Of a stretch of 50,772 nt of DNA, positions 25,892 to 34,798 are shown piece by piece. The position numbers were made by a program, and so were the translations under genes. The notes under the pieces were generated by a model. The model saw only the letters and a program-made list of their open reading frames with translations, did no database searches and was not told where the DNA came from. The DNA is from Muribaculaceae bacterium (GTDB taxonomy: Bacteria > Bacteroidota > Bacteroidia > Bacteroidales > Muribaculaceae): assembly GCA_017477555.1 (NCBI GenBank), contig JAFUVK010000108.1:1-50772 (forward strand). The letters run 5' to 3'. Within the stretch, counting starts at the first letter, position 1, and each line of letters starts with the position of its first letter.

Positions 25892-27055
25892 CTACTCCAC
25901 GATGCTCTCGGCGAATTCGCTGATCTTGACCAGCCATGGGCCGCGCTCGCGCAGGATGTAGTAGCGCTGGCACTCGCTGCCGCCCTGGCGGATGTAGAAC
26001 TCCAGGCTGTTGTCCCATGTGTTGTGCATGATGGCCATGATCTCGGGCTCGCAGTACTCGCCGTAGTCGTAGGCCATCCAGGCGTGCATCGGCTTGCCGT
26101 CGTCGGTGCGCTCGCCGCCGGGAGCAATCATCGCATAGTCGTCGAAGGCCTCCTCCAGTTCGCCCTCCTTGACCACGATGAGGCTGAACAGCATGTTGTC
26201 CTCTTGGGGAGCAAATCCGACGAGCCACACGCTCATCTCGCCCATCGTGGCCAGCCACTTGGTCGAGGTAACCTTGCGGCCATGATAGCGCTGGTCGATT
26301 TGTTGCCACACATAGCTGTTGTCGCTGCGGCTCAGGGTCACCTCGGGCTCGCCATACAGCCAGCGGCTGTACTGCAGCGGTGTGTGGGTGTCCAGAAACT
26401 CGTGGTTGACCACAATGGCGGTGATCTGCGAGTCGTTGTAGCCGCGGAACATCTTCTTGACGACGGCCGGGTCGGCGAGCTTGTACTCATAGCGGTAACC
26501 CACCTCGTCCTGCCACTGGCGGTTGAACTTCACGGCATTGACGTGAGGCTTGAAGATCATGCGGTCGCGCTTGGCGGCATCGGGCACAGCGTTGTCGCTG
26601 GCCGTGCGGAACACGTTCTGCGCCTGGATGGGGGTGGCCCACAGCGGGTTGTGGCGCACAGTCATGTCGTCGGGGCTGATCCACTCGCCCATCTTGTAGA
26701 TGGGTTGCCATTCGGTATTGTCTTGCTGCACGGCCATGCCCATGTAGGTGCCGATGACCTCCACGCCTCGGCTCGTGTGCTTATAGACCAGCTGCAGCTT
26801 CTCGTCGCAGGTGCTCAGGCACAGGCAGTCGTCCAGCAACTCGCCGTCGACATTAGCCTTGAGTCCGCAGAACTTCTCGGGCAGGTAGCCATGATACATC
26901 TCGGTGAATTCTTCCTGCATCTGTTCCAGGCAGTTGTAGTAGATGCGGCCAATCCATGCCGTCTCTTCGTCAAAGTAGAACGCTCCGTCGATGACCGTGG
27001 CCTGCCCCAGCAGCGCCATCGCCATCAGCATCAGAGTGATTGTCATTTTCTTCAT
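25892..27055 (-). CDS. Secreted protein of unknown function, 387 residues
   Basis: Signal peptide MKKMTITLMLMAMALLGQA, then a soluble region with FYFDEETAWIGRIYYNCLEQM, DCLCLSTCDEKLQLVYK with three cysteines, and beta-rich segments to the end (WLVGFAPQEDNMLFSLIVV; YYILRERGPWLVKISEFAES). No family is recognised; the last 100 residues resemble small DUF-type domains of secreted Bacteroidales proteins. It has a long leader, about 210 nt, from a strong promoter at 27272-27302. Confidence 0.75.
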   Translation of the reverse strand: MKKMTITLMLMAMALLGQATVIDGAFYFDEETAWIGRIYYNCLEQMQEEFTEMYHGYLPEKFCGLKANVDGELLDDCLCLSTCDEKLQLVYKHTSRGVEVIGTYMGMAVQQDNTEWQPIYKMGEWISPDDMTVRHNPLWATPIQAQNVFRTASDNAVPDAAKRDRMIFKPHVNAVKFNRQWQDEVGYRYEYKLADPAVVKKMFRGYNDSQITAIVVNHEFLDTHTPLQYSRWLYGEPEVTLSRSDNSYVWQQIDQRYHGRKVTSTKWLATMGEMSVWLVGFAPQEDNMLFSLIVVKEGELEEAFDDYAMIAPGGERTDDGKPMHAWMAYDYGEYCEPEIMAIMHNTWDNSLEFYIRQGGSECQRYYILRERGPWLVKISEFAESIVE

Positions 27056-27271
27056 ATCTTCAGTTTTTTGTTTTGGGGTTTGTCGTTGAATTTTAACCTC
27101 AAATGTCCTTATGTCTTAAAACCGCGAATTACGCGAACATCCTTTGTCCTTATGTTCTTATGTCTAATATGGTCATGAGGGCTCGTGGCCCAGTATCGCG
27201 TTGATGATGGGGCTTTGGCATCGGCAGTATAGCGGTGTGCTGGTCGTGCTCCGGTGCCCATTGTCGAGTGG

Positions 27272-27302
27272 CAAAGTTAGGAAATATTCGGCAAACTTGC
27301 AA
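27272..27302 (-). promoter_or_regulatory. Promoter driving the 387-residue secreted protein gene
   Basis: TTG (27300-27302), 20-nt spacer, TAACTTTG (27272-27279) on the minus strand. Confidence 0.7.
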
Positions 27303-27332
27303 GGTTTTCTCGTGATAGTGCAAAAAATGTTG

Positions 27333-27340
27333 TATCTTTG
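27333..27340 (+). promoter_or_regulatory. -7 box of the GT2 gene
   Basis: TATCTTTG, 18 nt before ATG 27359. It overlaps an upstream in-frame TTG (27338), which argues against that TTG as a start. A clear -33 box is not seen. Confidence 0.65.
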
Positions 27341-27358
27341 CCGAAAAATCTGACCACA

Positions 27359-28345
27359 ATGAAGAAGGTTTCGATACTCATACCCTGCTACAACGAGGAG
27401 CAGTCGCTGCCCATGCTTTATGACAGGGTCGCCGAGCTGTGCGACTCGCTGCCGCAATATGACTGGGAGATTCTGCTGGTGAATGACGGTAGCCACGACA
27501 ACACGTTGGCCGCCATCAAGCAGTTGCGCCAGCGCGATAGCAGGGTGTGCTATATCGACTTGTCGCGCAATTTCGGCAAGGAGTGCGCCATGCTCGCCGG
27601 CTTCGACCATGTGACGGGTCAGTGTGTCATCATCCTCGATGCCGACCTGCAGCAGCCTCCCGAGGCCATCCCGCAGATGCTGGAGCTATGGGAGCAGGGC
27701 TATGACGATGTGTATGCGCGCCGACTGTCGCGCAGGGGTGAGTCCTGGCTGCGCCGCAAGTTCTCGCTGTGGTTCTACGGATTGCTCCAGAAGTTCTCGA
27801 AGGACGACGTGCTGCGCAATGTGGGTGACTTCCGCCTGCTCGACCGCAAGTGCATCGACGCGTTGCGACAGCTGCGTGAGCAAGAGCGATACACCAAGGG
27901 GCTGTTTGTGTGGATTGGCTACCGAAAGGCCGAGGTCACCTACCAGCAGGCCGAGCGCCAGCAAGGCAAGAGCTCGTTCAACTTCTTGCGACTACTCAAC
28001 CTGGCCATTGACGGCATCACATCGTTCTCTACCGCGCCGCTGCGCATCTCCACCGTCATCGGGCTGGTGGTGTCGCTCTCGGCATTGGCCTATATGCTAT
28101 ATGTCTTTGTCAAGACGTTGATCATGGGGGGCGACCCGGTGCAGGGATTCCCCACGCTCATCATCGTGATGCTCTTCTTGGGAGGCGTGCAGTTGCTGTC
28201 GCTGGGTATCATCGGCGAGTATCTGGCACGCATCTTCAACGAGACCAAGCATCGCCCGCCCTATCTCATCCGCGAGATGGAGAACAACGAAAACCCCGAA
28301 ACGCAGAACCGGCAAATGACGGCCCGTCAGGGCACCTTGAGCTGA
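27359..28345 (+). CDS. GT2 polyprenyl-phosphate glycosyltransferase (GtrB/DPM1-like)
   Basis: 328 residues from MKKVSILIPCYNEEQSLPML. GT-A domain with LLVNDGSHDNT, the DXD-type motif ILDADLQQPPEAIP, and KGLFVWIGYRKAEVTY. Two C-terminal transmembrane helices (ISTVIGLVVSLSALAYMLYVFV; LIIVMLFLGGVQLLSLGII) precede the ending GEYLARIFNETKHRP, diagnostic of GtrB/ArnC-type enzymes that load a sugar onto undecaprenyl phosphate. The next gene encodes a DUF6056 multi-pass protein that could be the matching GT-C transferase using that lipid-linked sugar. Confidence 0.92.
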   Translation: MKKVSILIPCYNEEQSLPMLYDRVAELCDSLPQYDWEILLVNDGSHDNTLAAIKQLRQRDSRVCYIDLSRNFGKECAMLAGFDHVTGQCVIILDADLQQPPEAIPQMLELWEQGYDDVYARRLSRRGESWLRRKFSLWFYGLLQKFSKDDVLRNVGDFRLLDRKCIDALRQLREQERYTKGLFVWIGYRKAEVTYQQAERQQGKSSFNFLRLLNLAIDGITSFSTAPLRISTVIGLVVSLSALAYMLYVFVKTLIMGGDPVQGFPTLIIVMLFLGGVQLLSLGIIGEYLARIFNETKHRPPYLIREMENNENPETQNRQMTARQGTLS

Positions 28346-28400
28346 AAAAATCGCACACTCGATGATTTGAATGCTCGACTATTCGATGAGTCGCAACCTT

Positions 28401-30095
28401 ATGAAAACTCTGATCGCACAATTAAAGCAACATAAATGCTACTACCTTGCACTGGCAGTGATGGCATGTGCGGTGTGGGTGATGAACATGCTCACCACGC
28501 TCAAAGGCGATGAATATGTCTATGCCCTCTTGCCCGACGACTTGCGGCACCACTGCCAAACGCTAGCCGACTATGTGCGCACCATACCCACCTTCTACCA
28601 GGGCACCAACGGCCGACTTGCCGACGCTTTTGAGCGACTGATGGCCAGTGTGGTGGGCAAGTCCATCTTCAATGTGTTCAACACCATAATGCTGGTCTTG
28701 CTGGTCGAGGGCATCTTTACACTGGCAGTGGGTCGACGACGGGCAGTACTGGCACTGGCCATGGTTATGGTGCTGTTGCTGGTGGCTTTCCCCTATCCTG
28801 GCGAGACACTGATGTGGATGGCCGGGGCATGCAACTACCTTTGGTCGGTGACGCTGACGCTGTGGCTGCTGTGCTGGCTGCGCTATGCTCCGCCCAGGGT
28901 GGGGTGGGGTACCCACGCTGCCACGATGGCTCTGGCCTTGGTGGCCGGTGGGTTCAACGAGAGTACATCGCTGCCCTGCCTGCTAGGGCTGGGGCTATAT
29001 TATTTGTTCAACCCCAAGCAGTTGACACCCTTGCGGCGCACGGCACTGTTGGGCTATGCATTGGGCTTGGGTATGATTCTGTTGTCGCCGGCATTGGCCC
29101 AGCGTCTGCAGGGCGGCAACTCGGTGAATATGGACTTGAGTCTGGTGCAGATGATGAGCCGTCGCGTGCTGGCCATAGGCTATATGACCTTGCGTTTTGT
29201 CACTCCGCTGGCGGCATTATGGCTGATGGTGCGGCACTGGCGGAGCCACGGCTGGCGGGCAGTGGCAGGTACAGCGCGCTATCCACTGCTGGCGGGCGCG
29301 TTGCTGGCCGCACTGGCGCTGGGCATGGTCATCGAACGGCCTTACACCTATTTTGTGACATTGAGTATGGCACTGGTGCTGCATGAGTGCTACGACTGGA
29401 TGGGGCGAGTCACAACGCGACAGCGTGTTGGAGTCACATCAGTGCTGCTGGTTGTGGCCACAGGAGGCGCGGCGGTTGTGATGCACAAGATGGCTGCCTA
29501 CCGTGCCTACGACCGTGAAGTGCACGAGCAGATAAAGAATGGGCCGGCGCAGTGTGTCATTGAGGCCTCGCAGTCACCTGTGAGCAGCCGGTGGGTGGTG
29601 CCCGATGTGTACGACAATTCGCAGCCGGCATGCGCCTATCGAGCGTTTTATGCCTACTACTATGGCAAGGAAAATGTGCAGTTCCTGCCCACCGAGCTGC
29701 TGCAGCGCTATCGGCGCGGCACCTTGCTCCAAGGCACCACACCCATGCGCATGGGCTGCAGCGACCCGACGATGTGCGACACGTTGCTGGCCAGCCAAGG
29801 GGCTGGCTATGCCTTGTTGCGCATGCCCGACCACGACACGGCAATAAACGGGATGGCTCGTGTCTACTACGACGACATCGAACAGGTGCTGGGACGCGAT
29901 GTGGCGGCACGCCGATACCTGCTCGGCTCGCTAAAAGATCATGTGCCACTGCGGCCCTATTTGCTGATCATCGATGGCAAGCGCTATATGGTCGTGGGCT
30001 GCGAGATCACCACGGGAGTGAAACGCATCGAGCTGCGCCGATATGACCTTGAGCACAAGCAATGGCTCGAGGTAACATACACACGTCAATCATAA
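28401..30095 (+). CDS. DUF6056 multi-pass membrane protein, likely GT-C-type transferase
   Basis: 564 residues from ATG 28401 (MKTLIAQLKQHKCYYLAL); ATG 28386 is the alternative, lying in a repeat-rich leader. Around ten hydrophobic segments follow the GDEYVYALLPDD stretch, with NGRLADAFERLMA and VFNTIMLVLLVEGIF near the N-terminus and WMAGACNYLWSVTLTLWLL later. This pattern fits DUF6056, related to GtrC-like glucosyltransferases. The soluble C-terminal part of about 180 residues is periplasmic (DGKRYMVVGCEITTGVKR). It probably moves the sugar from the undecaprenyl carrier made by the GT2 enzyme to a surface glycan. Confidence 0.8.
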   Translation: MKTLIAQLKQHKCYYLALAVMACAVWVMNMLTTLKGDEYVYALLPDDLRHHCQTLADYVRTIPTFYQGTNGRLADAFERLMASVVGKSIFNVFNTIMLVLLVEGIFTLAVGRRRAVLALAMVMVLLLVAFPYPGETLMWMAGACNYLWSVTLTLWLLCWLRYAPPRVGWGTHAATMALALVAGGFNESTSLPCLLGLGLYYLFNPKQLTPLRRTALLGYALGLGMILLSPALAQRLQGGNSVNMDLSLVQMMSRRVLAIGYMTLRFVTPLAALWLMVRHWRSHGWRAVAGTARYPLLAGALLAALALGMVIERPYTYFVTLSMALVLHECYDWMGRVTTRQRVGVTSVLLVVATGGAAVVMHKMAAYRAYDREVHEQIKNGPAQCVIEASQSPVSSRWVVPDVYDNSQPACAYRAFYAYYYGKENVQFLPTELLQRYRRGTLLQGTTPMRMGCSDPTMCDTLLASQGAGYALLRMPDHDTAINGMARVYYDDIEQVLGRDVAARRYLLGSLKDHVPLRPYLLIIDGKRYMVVGCEITTGVKRIELRRYDLEHKQWLEVTYTRQS

Positions 30096-30101
30096 TGCAT
30101 C

Positions 30102-30668
30102 ATGGACACGCAGTGGGATAAAATCATCATAGGCATCGACCCAGGCACCAATGTCATGGGATATGCGCTGCTGGGCATCAAGCAGAAGAAACCTAGCCTC
30201 ATCGTCATGGGGGTCATTAAGCTCAACCGCATGGAGGATCACTATATGCGCTTGCATCGCATCTACGATAGGGTTAAGGCGCTCGTTGACCAATACCTGC
30301 CCGATGAGATGGCCATTGAGGCACCATTCTACGGCAAAAATGTGCAGTCGATGCTCAAGTTGGGACGAGCGCAGGGTGTGGCCATGGCGGCGGCTTTGAG
30401 CCACGAGGTGCCTATCACTGAGTATGAGCCGCGCAAAATCAAGATGGCCATCACCGGCAACGGAGGAGCCAGCAAGGAACAAGTGGCCGCCATGCTCAAG
30501 CACGAGCTGCGACTCACCGATGAACAGATGCCCGATCTGCTCGATGCAACCGACGCTCTGGCGGCGGCACTGTGCCACCACTACGAGAGCCAGAAGCCCA
30601 TCCAGGGCCATGGCAGTGGGTCGTGGAAGGCATTCATCGCCCAGCACCCCGACCGCGTTAAGCGGTAG
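30102..30668 (+). CDS. ruvC: Holliday-junction resolvase RuvC
   Basis: 188 residues. The four acidic metal-binding sites are visible: IIGIDPGTN, the Glu of MAIEAPFYG, and DLLDATDALAAALCHH near residue 145. Family segments FYGKNVQSMLKLGRAQGVAM and EYEPRKIKMAITGNGGASKEQV are also present. It cuts four-way DNA junctions with RuvAB during recombination. It starts 6 nt after the DUF6056 stop, so it may be transcribed with it. The stop codon lies at the start of a 16-bp triplicated repeat. Confidence 0.95.
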   Translation: MDTQWDKIIIGIDPGTNVMGYALLGIKQKKPSLIVMGVIKLNRMEDHYMRLHRIYDRVKALVDQYLPDEMAIEAPFYGKNVQSMLKLGRAQGVAMAAALSHEVPITEYEPRKIKMAITGNGGASKEQVAAMLKHELRLTDEQMPDLLDATDALAAALCHHYESQKPIQGHGSGSWKAFIAQHPDRVKR

Positions 30669-30712
30669 ACCGCTCCGCTGGTGGACCACTCCGCTGGTAG
30701 ACCGCTCCGCTG
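30665..30712 (+). repeat. Three tandem 16-bp repeats at the ruvC stop
   Basis: GTAGACCGCTCCGCTG, GTGGACCACTCCGCTG and GTAGACCGCTCCGCTG follow one another exactly (30665-30680, 30681-30696, 30697-30712), with a partial fourth unit. The ruvC TAG is inside the first unit. The sixteen-base period means each unit shifts the reading frame. Confidence 0.9.
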
Positions 30713-30773
30713 GTAACGGCTTTACTACTTTACTACACAACATAACCACATGCGAAACTTAAATAATAAAGAT

Positions 30774-31814
30774 ATGGAAAAAAACAACCAACTCATCCCA
30801 CTGGCGGGAATGACGCTTGAAGAGATGTACAAGGTGGTCAAGCAGCTGGGGATGCCACTGTTCACAGCCAAGCAATTGTGCCAGTGGATCTACGACAAGC
30901 GTGTCACCACATTCGGCGAGATGCTCAACATCAGCAAGGCCAACCGCGAGCGGCTGGCTGAGCAGTACTGCGTGGGCCTGAGCTATCCTACCGAGGCGCA
31001 CAAGAGCGAGGACGGCACGGTGAAATACCTCTTCGACGTGGGCGACGGACAGGCCGTCGAGGCGGTGTACATACCCGACGAAGACCGGCACACACTGTGT
31101 ATCTCGTCGCAAAAGGGATGTCGCATGAACTGCTACTTCTGCATGACGGGCAGACAAGGTTTCCATGGCAACCTCACCAGCAACCAGATTATCAACCAAG
31201 TGCTGAGTGTGCCGCAAAGCCAACAGCTGACCAATGTCGTGTTTATGGGTATGGGTGAACCGCTCGACAATCTCGATGAGGTGATGCGCGTTATCGCCAT
31301 CCTCACCGAGCCTTGGGGACTGGGATGGAGCCCCAAGCGTGTCACCGTCAGCACTGTGGGTAAGAAGACCGAGCTTAAGACGCTGGTCGAGAAGACTAAT
31401 GTACACATCGCTGTGAGTGTACACAACGCTGTACATGACGAGCGTCAGTCGCTCATGCCCATCGAGAAGGTGTATCCAATCGACGAAGTGATGGAAATGC
31501 TCGGGAAGTATGACTTCGCTCACCAGCGGCGACTATCGGTCGAATACATCATGTGGCAGTGGTTCAACGACGATATCAAGCATGCTGAGGCACTCCGAGA
31601 GATTCTGCCCGACGAACATGTGCGTGTCAACCTGATTCGCTACCACATGATTCCTGATGTGGCCAAACTTCGAACTAGCAGCGACGAGCGCATGATCGCC
31701 TTCCGCGACTGGCTCAACGGCCATGGTGTTACCTGCACCATACGCCGCAGCCGCGGTGAGGACATCCAGGCAGCTTGTGGCATGCTGGCCGGCAGGGTCA
31801 AGGGTAAGGCTTAA
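30774..31814 (+). CDS. rlmN: 23S rRNA (adenine2503-C2)-methyltransferase RlmN
   Basis: 346 residues from ATG 30774 (MEKNNQLIPLAGMTLEEM); ATG 30750 is an alternative adding eight residues. Radical SAM enzyme with the Cys triad in GCRMNCYFCMTGRQGF, the upstream EAVYIPDEDRHTLCISSQ, the SAM-binding VVFMGMGEPLDN, and the second catalytic Cys in DIQAACGMLAG near the C-terminus. It methylates A2503 of 23S rRNA (and tRNA A37 in some bacteria). Preceded by the triplicate repeat and followed by a strong hairpin shared with the convergent gene. Confidence 0.95.
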   Translation: MEKNNQLIPLAGMTLEEMYKVVKQLGMPLFTAKQLCQWIYDKRVTTFGEMLNISKANRERLAEQYCVGLSYPTEAHKSEDGTVKYLFDVGDGQAVEAVYIPDEDRHTLCISSQKGCRMNCYFCMTGRQGFHGNLTSNQIINQVLSVPQSQQLTNVVFMGMGEPLDNLDEVMRVIAILTEPWGLGWSPKRVTVSTVGKKTELKTLVEKTNVHIAVSVHNAVHDERQSLMPIEKVYPIDEVMEMLGKYDFAHQRRLSVEYIMWQWFNDDIKHAEALREILPDEHVRVNLIRYHMIPDVAKLRTSSDERMIAFRDWLNGHGVTCTIRRSRGEDIQAACGMLAGRVKGKA

Positions 31815-31833
31815 AAATAAGTAATATTAAACG

Positions 31834-31878
31834 TTAGACGTTAGTTCTTAGTTGCGACAACTAAAAACTAACGTCTAA
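31834..31878. terminator. Bidirectional hairpin between rlmN and the convergent secreted-protein gene
   Basis: Arms 31834-31854 and 31858-31878 pair over 20 of 21 positions (one central mismatch) with a CGA loop. It lies 20 nt after the rlmN stop and 27 nt after the stop of the convergent gene. It is built from the ACGTTAG/CTAACGT word family. Confidence 0.7.
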
Positions 31879-31904
31879 TGTCTAATGGCACCTAACGTTT
31901 AGAC

Positions 31905-32888
31905 TCAGCGGATCACCTTGGTGGCGCGGACTGTGCCGTCAGGCATGCGATCGACCTTGATGAGCAGACCGGTAGCGCTAGCGTCGACCAAGCGACCCTG
32001 CAGGTCCACATAGTGGGTGATGGCTACTTGTGCGGCATTGATGTCGTCAACACTGGTATCAATCAGCGAGAACCAAGCGATGGGGCTCTCATTGACCTCG
32101 CCGCCTGCGCGGTAGATGCTCTTGACACCGAATGCGGTCCACTGCTCGATGTCGTCGGCATAGAGGTAAACCTGCTTGCCTGCCTCATCCACATCATAGT
32201 TGTCGGTGTAGGTGTAAGGAATCTCGGTTATGCTCTCCACCTCCTGGAAGACGTAATTGTCCTGGGTCAGCACGTACTCAAAGGTCTGGCCGTCCTTTTG
32301 GTAGTACAGCTGGTAGTACAGCAGCGAGGTATACAAATCATTGCCATCCACGTCCTTGGTGGGGATATCCATCTCCACATAGTAGCCGTAGCTGTCGCTG
32401 GTGAAGTTGTTGACTTCGGGCGTGGCAGGAGTAGCGGCTGTGGCTTCGGCACCTGTGAGAATCACGTTGACAAACTCGTCGAGCACCTCGCCTTCGACCG
32501 ATGTGGTGTAGCCATCAGCGGCAGTGAAGGTGTTGGCGGCCTCGTCGTAGGCAAACACGGCACCGTCGAAGTCCAGTGCATATTCATCGCCCCAGAAGTT
32601 GAACGTGCCCATGTAGAGTTCGGGAATGGTGAGCACTGCGTCGGTCATTGTGCCCACTACCCAGCCGGCTGGGTAGTACTCGCTCAAACCCTGGATGTAT
32701 ACTTGGTCGCCGTCCTTGACAATCTGCACCTCAAACGTCTTGTCTCGGTCGACGTAGGTGTCATGGCCAGTGAACACATACATGGCAGGCTCAATGCTGC
32801 TGGGAGGTGTGATTTCCTGTGCCTGCGTTGAAACTGTCTGGCTCAGCATGGTGGCCAGTACAATCATCAGATGAGTAATTTTTTTCAT
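31905..32888 (-). CDS. Secreted protein with a T9SS-like C-terminal tail
   Basis: 327 residues. Signal peptide MKKITHLMIVLATMLSQTVS, an acidic beta-rich body (PAMYVFTGHDTYVDRDKTF, YIQGLSEYYPAGWVVGTM, GDEYALDFDGAVFAYDEAAN) that resembles repeated secreted modules, and a C-terminal tail HYVDLQGRLVDASATGLLI followed by KVDRMPDGTVRATKVIR. That tail is the standard Bacteroidales sorting-type ending. It is likely surface-exposed or released; the substrate is unknown. It may share a transcript start region with nothing else, since a hairpin separates it from the endonuclease gene upstream. Confidence 0.8.
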   Translation of the reverse strand: MKKITHLMIVLATMLSQTVSTQAQEITPPSSIEPAMYVFTGHDTYVDRDKTFEVQIVKDGDQVYIQGLSEYYPAGWVVGTMTDAVLTIPELYMGTFNFWGDEYALDFDGAVFAYDEAANTFTAADGYTTSVEGEVLDEFVNVILTGAEATAATPATPEVNNFTSDSYGYYVEMDIPTKDVDGNDLYTSLLYYQLYYQKDGQTFEYVLTQDNYVFQEVESITEIPYTYTDNYDVDEAGKQVYLYADDIEQWTAFGVKSIYRAGGEVNESPIAWFSLIDTSVDDINAAQVAITHYVDLQGRLVDASATGLLIKVDRMPDGTVRATKVIR

Positions 32889-32945
32889 AAGCGATTAGTT
32901 TTTATGTTTTAAAAATAGTTGGTTGCGGTCGATTGACCTCGGTCA

Positions 32946-32974
32946 GCTATGCCACGGCCATGCCGTGGCATAGC
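32946..32974. terminator. Perfect 13-bp hairpin after the endonuclease gene
   Basis: GCTATGCCACGGC (32946-32958) pairs with 32962-32974 around a CAT loop, 11 nt past the stop of the endonuclease I gene on the minus strand. There is no U-run. Confidence 0.6.
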
Positions 32975-32984
32975 GCACGATGGA

Positions 32985-34664
32985 TCAGAAGGGTACAGCT
33001 ACCTTATAGGCCTGGCGGCTATGGCATGTGGTGACGATGTAGATGCCTGGGGGTAGCGCGATGATGTCATCGCCATGCACCACATCCAGGCGGAGCACCA
33101 CCTGCCCGGTGGGTGTGTAGACCACCACATCGTACAGTGGCTCGCTACACTGCACCAGTACACCGCCCTCGCAGGGCAGCAAGGCCAGTGGACGGTCGGC
33201 CTCGACGCCGGTGAGTCCGCTATAGTCCACTGTGATGACATTCGACTCGGGCGACAGATAGCCCAACCGATAGGCCTGCACGGTGTAGGTGTGGGAGTGT
33301 TGTGGGTTGCGGTCGGTGAAATGGTAGGTTGTCTCGGCACCATCGTCGGTGGTAAACGATTCACTGTCCACAACGTGACCCTGGCGGTCGTAAATGATGC
33401 GGTTGACCACAAAGTAATCCACCTCGTCGCCTGTGGGCTGCCAACATGCCACATATCCGCTTTCGGTGACCTCCTTCGCCGGCAGGGCCGTCACGGTGCG
33501 AAGGTTGGGCACGGCGCGGCAGCTGGCGCTCAAGCTCATGCCGTAACTGCCCGTCAGGCCTCCGTCGCTGATGAGCAGACGCGCCTTGTGGTCGCCCAGT
33601 GCGGTGGGTGTGTAAGTGATGGTCAGCGGATAGCCCTGGTTGCTGCATGCCGTCGACCTGTCAATCGACGACACGGCTGACTTAAACAACGGCGCATCAT
33701 CGCGATAAATGGTCACCGACAGGTTGTTGGTAAGGTTGTGCCCCTTGACATAGACCGTGATACTCAAGCTCTTACCCAATGCCACCTCGCCCATATAGAT
33801 ATCGGCATCCTGCACAGGCGAAATCAGCTCAGGCTCACCGTCAATGACATCGCTGCCTCCGGTGAACACCTCACCGCTGCGGTTGCCCCAGATGTATTCC
33901 ATCAAGTCGGGGAAGTCGATAAACGGGTTTCGGTTGTTCTGGCAGCGATACACCGCATCGTTGCGGTCTTTTTCCTTGTCGCTCACCGGATCTTCGCGGG
34001 CCCAGCGCAGCAGCAGGTCGATCGACCACTGATTGAGCGTGAGCCACGACCCGTTGCCCATCATCCAAGTGTATTTCCACTGATAGTCCTGATAGGCGCT
34101 GGCCATGTACATATAGGTACGCGCGAAGTCGCCCTTGTAGCGATCATCAGGCTCAAACACCATGCTCGAGCCGCCACCCTGTCCGGCCTTGGGCGAACCG
34201 GTGCGCGTGCAACCGTTGTCGAAGTCCACACGCGACACCTCGCCCAGCGGGTAGTGCAGTTTCGCACCATTGGCCTCTGCATCGCTGGGATAGAGGTGGT
34301 TGAGGTCGGTATAGGCAATGTAGCCCTGACTCTCGGTGTAGCCTCCCCACCAGCTTTTGGGCACCGAGTGTTCCTTGTTCATCCCGCTGGTACTGTAGCC
34401 CAGCCGCGAGTTGAAATAGTAGGTGTAGTCGCTGTACATATCCCACACCTGTGTGGGGTCATCGGGCATGCGGTCGGTCTGTGGAAAGTAGGTCCACAAG
34501 CTGCCGTAGCTGTGTACTGTGCGCTGGATGGCCAGGTCATGGATGGCATTCTTCAGTGCCTGTCCGCTCTTGCCCGCCAGTGTGCTGTAGTATCCCGCCG
34601 GCACAGCTGCTTGCAGTGCTCCGGCCAGCAACACGATATAAAAAAAGAAACAGTTTCGCTTCAT
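32985..34664 (-). CDS. Secreted endonuclease I (EndA/NucM family) with a type IX sorting-type tail
   Basis: 559 residues. Signal peptide (MKRNCFFFYIVLLAGALQA), then the endonuclease I domain (PF04231): MNKEHSVPKSWW with the catalytic His, DLNHLYPSDAEANGAKLHYPLGEV, and SIDLLLRWAREDPVSDKEKDRN. A linker with Ig-like and fibronectin-like stretches follows (YHFTDRNPQHSHTYTVQAYR). The end, YDVVVYTPTGQVVLRLDV and PGIYIVTT, is a type A T9SS sorting domain. It would be a surface or secreted DNase/RNase, for nutrient nucleic acids or extracellular DNA. Confidence 0.92.
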   Translation of the reverse strand: MKRNCFFFYIVLLAGALQAAVPAGYYSTLAGKSGQALKNAIHDLAIQRTVHSYGSLWTYFPQTDRMPDDPTQVWDMYSDYTYYFNSRLGYSTSGMNKEHSVPKSWWGGYTESQGYIAYTDLNHLYPSDAEANGAKLHYPLGEVSRVDFDNGCTRTGSPKAGQGGGSSMVFEPDDRYKGDFARTYMYMASAYQDYQWKYTWMMGNGSWLTLNQWSIDLLLRWAREDPVSDKEKDRNDAVYRCQNNRNPFIDFPDLMEYIWGNRSGEVFTGGSDVIDGEPELISPVQDADIYMGEVALGKSLSITVYVKGHNLTNNLSVTIYRDDAPLFKSAVSSIDRSTACSNQGYPLTITYTPTALGDHKARLLISDGGLTGSYGMSLSASCRAVPNLRTVTALPAKEVTESGYVACWQPTGDEVDYFVVNRIIYDRQGHVVDSESFTTDDGAETTYHFTDRNPQHSHTYTVQAYRLGYLSPESNVITVDYSGLTGVEADRPLALLPCEGGVLVQCSEPLYDVVVYTPTGQVVLRLDVVHGDDIIALPPGIYIVTTCHSRQAYKVAVPF

Positions 34665-34731
34665 TATTGTTGGTTTTGAGGCCGTAAAGATACACTTTTT
34701 TTCGCAATTACGGGCTATTTTTCTTGGAAAT

Positions 34732-34792
34732 CTCTGAAATCTCGGAGTTCTTGGAGCTTTCGGAGTTGTCGGAGTCCTCCGAGATTTCAGAG
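34732..34792 (-). terminator. Terminator hairpin after sbcC
   Basis: A perfect 16-bp stem, CTCTGAAATCTCGGAG (34732-34747) with 34777-34792, enclosing TCGGAGTT-type word repeats. It starts 7 nt beyond the sbcC stop on the minus strand. Confidence 0.7.
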
Positions 34793-34798
34793 TTTTTA

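Larger units (their letters stand above)
27056..27358. other. Divergent promoter spacer with word-like repeats
   Basis: This 303-bp stretch holds the minus promoter at 27272-27302, the plus -7 box at 27333-27340, and repeated ACATAAGGACA / AAGACATAAGG words with CGCGTAATTCGCG around 27095-27170. No protein gene is supported in the long minus leader. Confidence 0.55.

Noticed and set aside
26024..27178. 384-codon open frame opposite the 387-residue secreted protein
   Set aside because: The minus frame has a signal peptide and a promoter; this one has neither.
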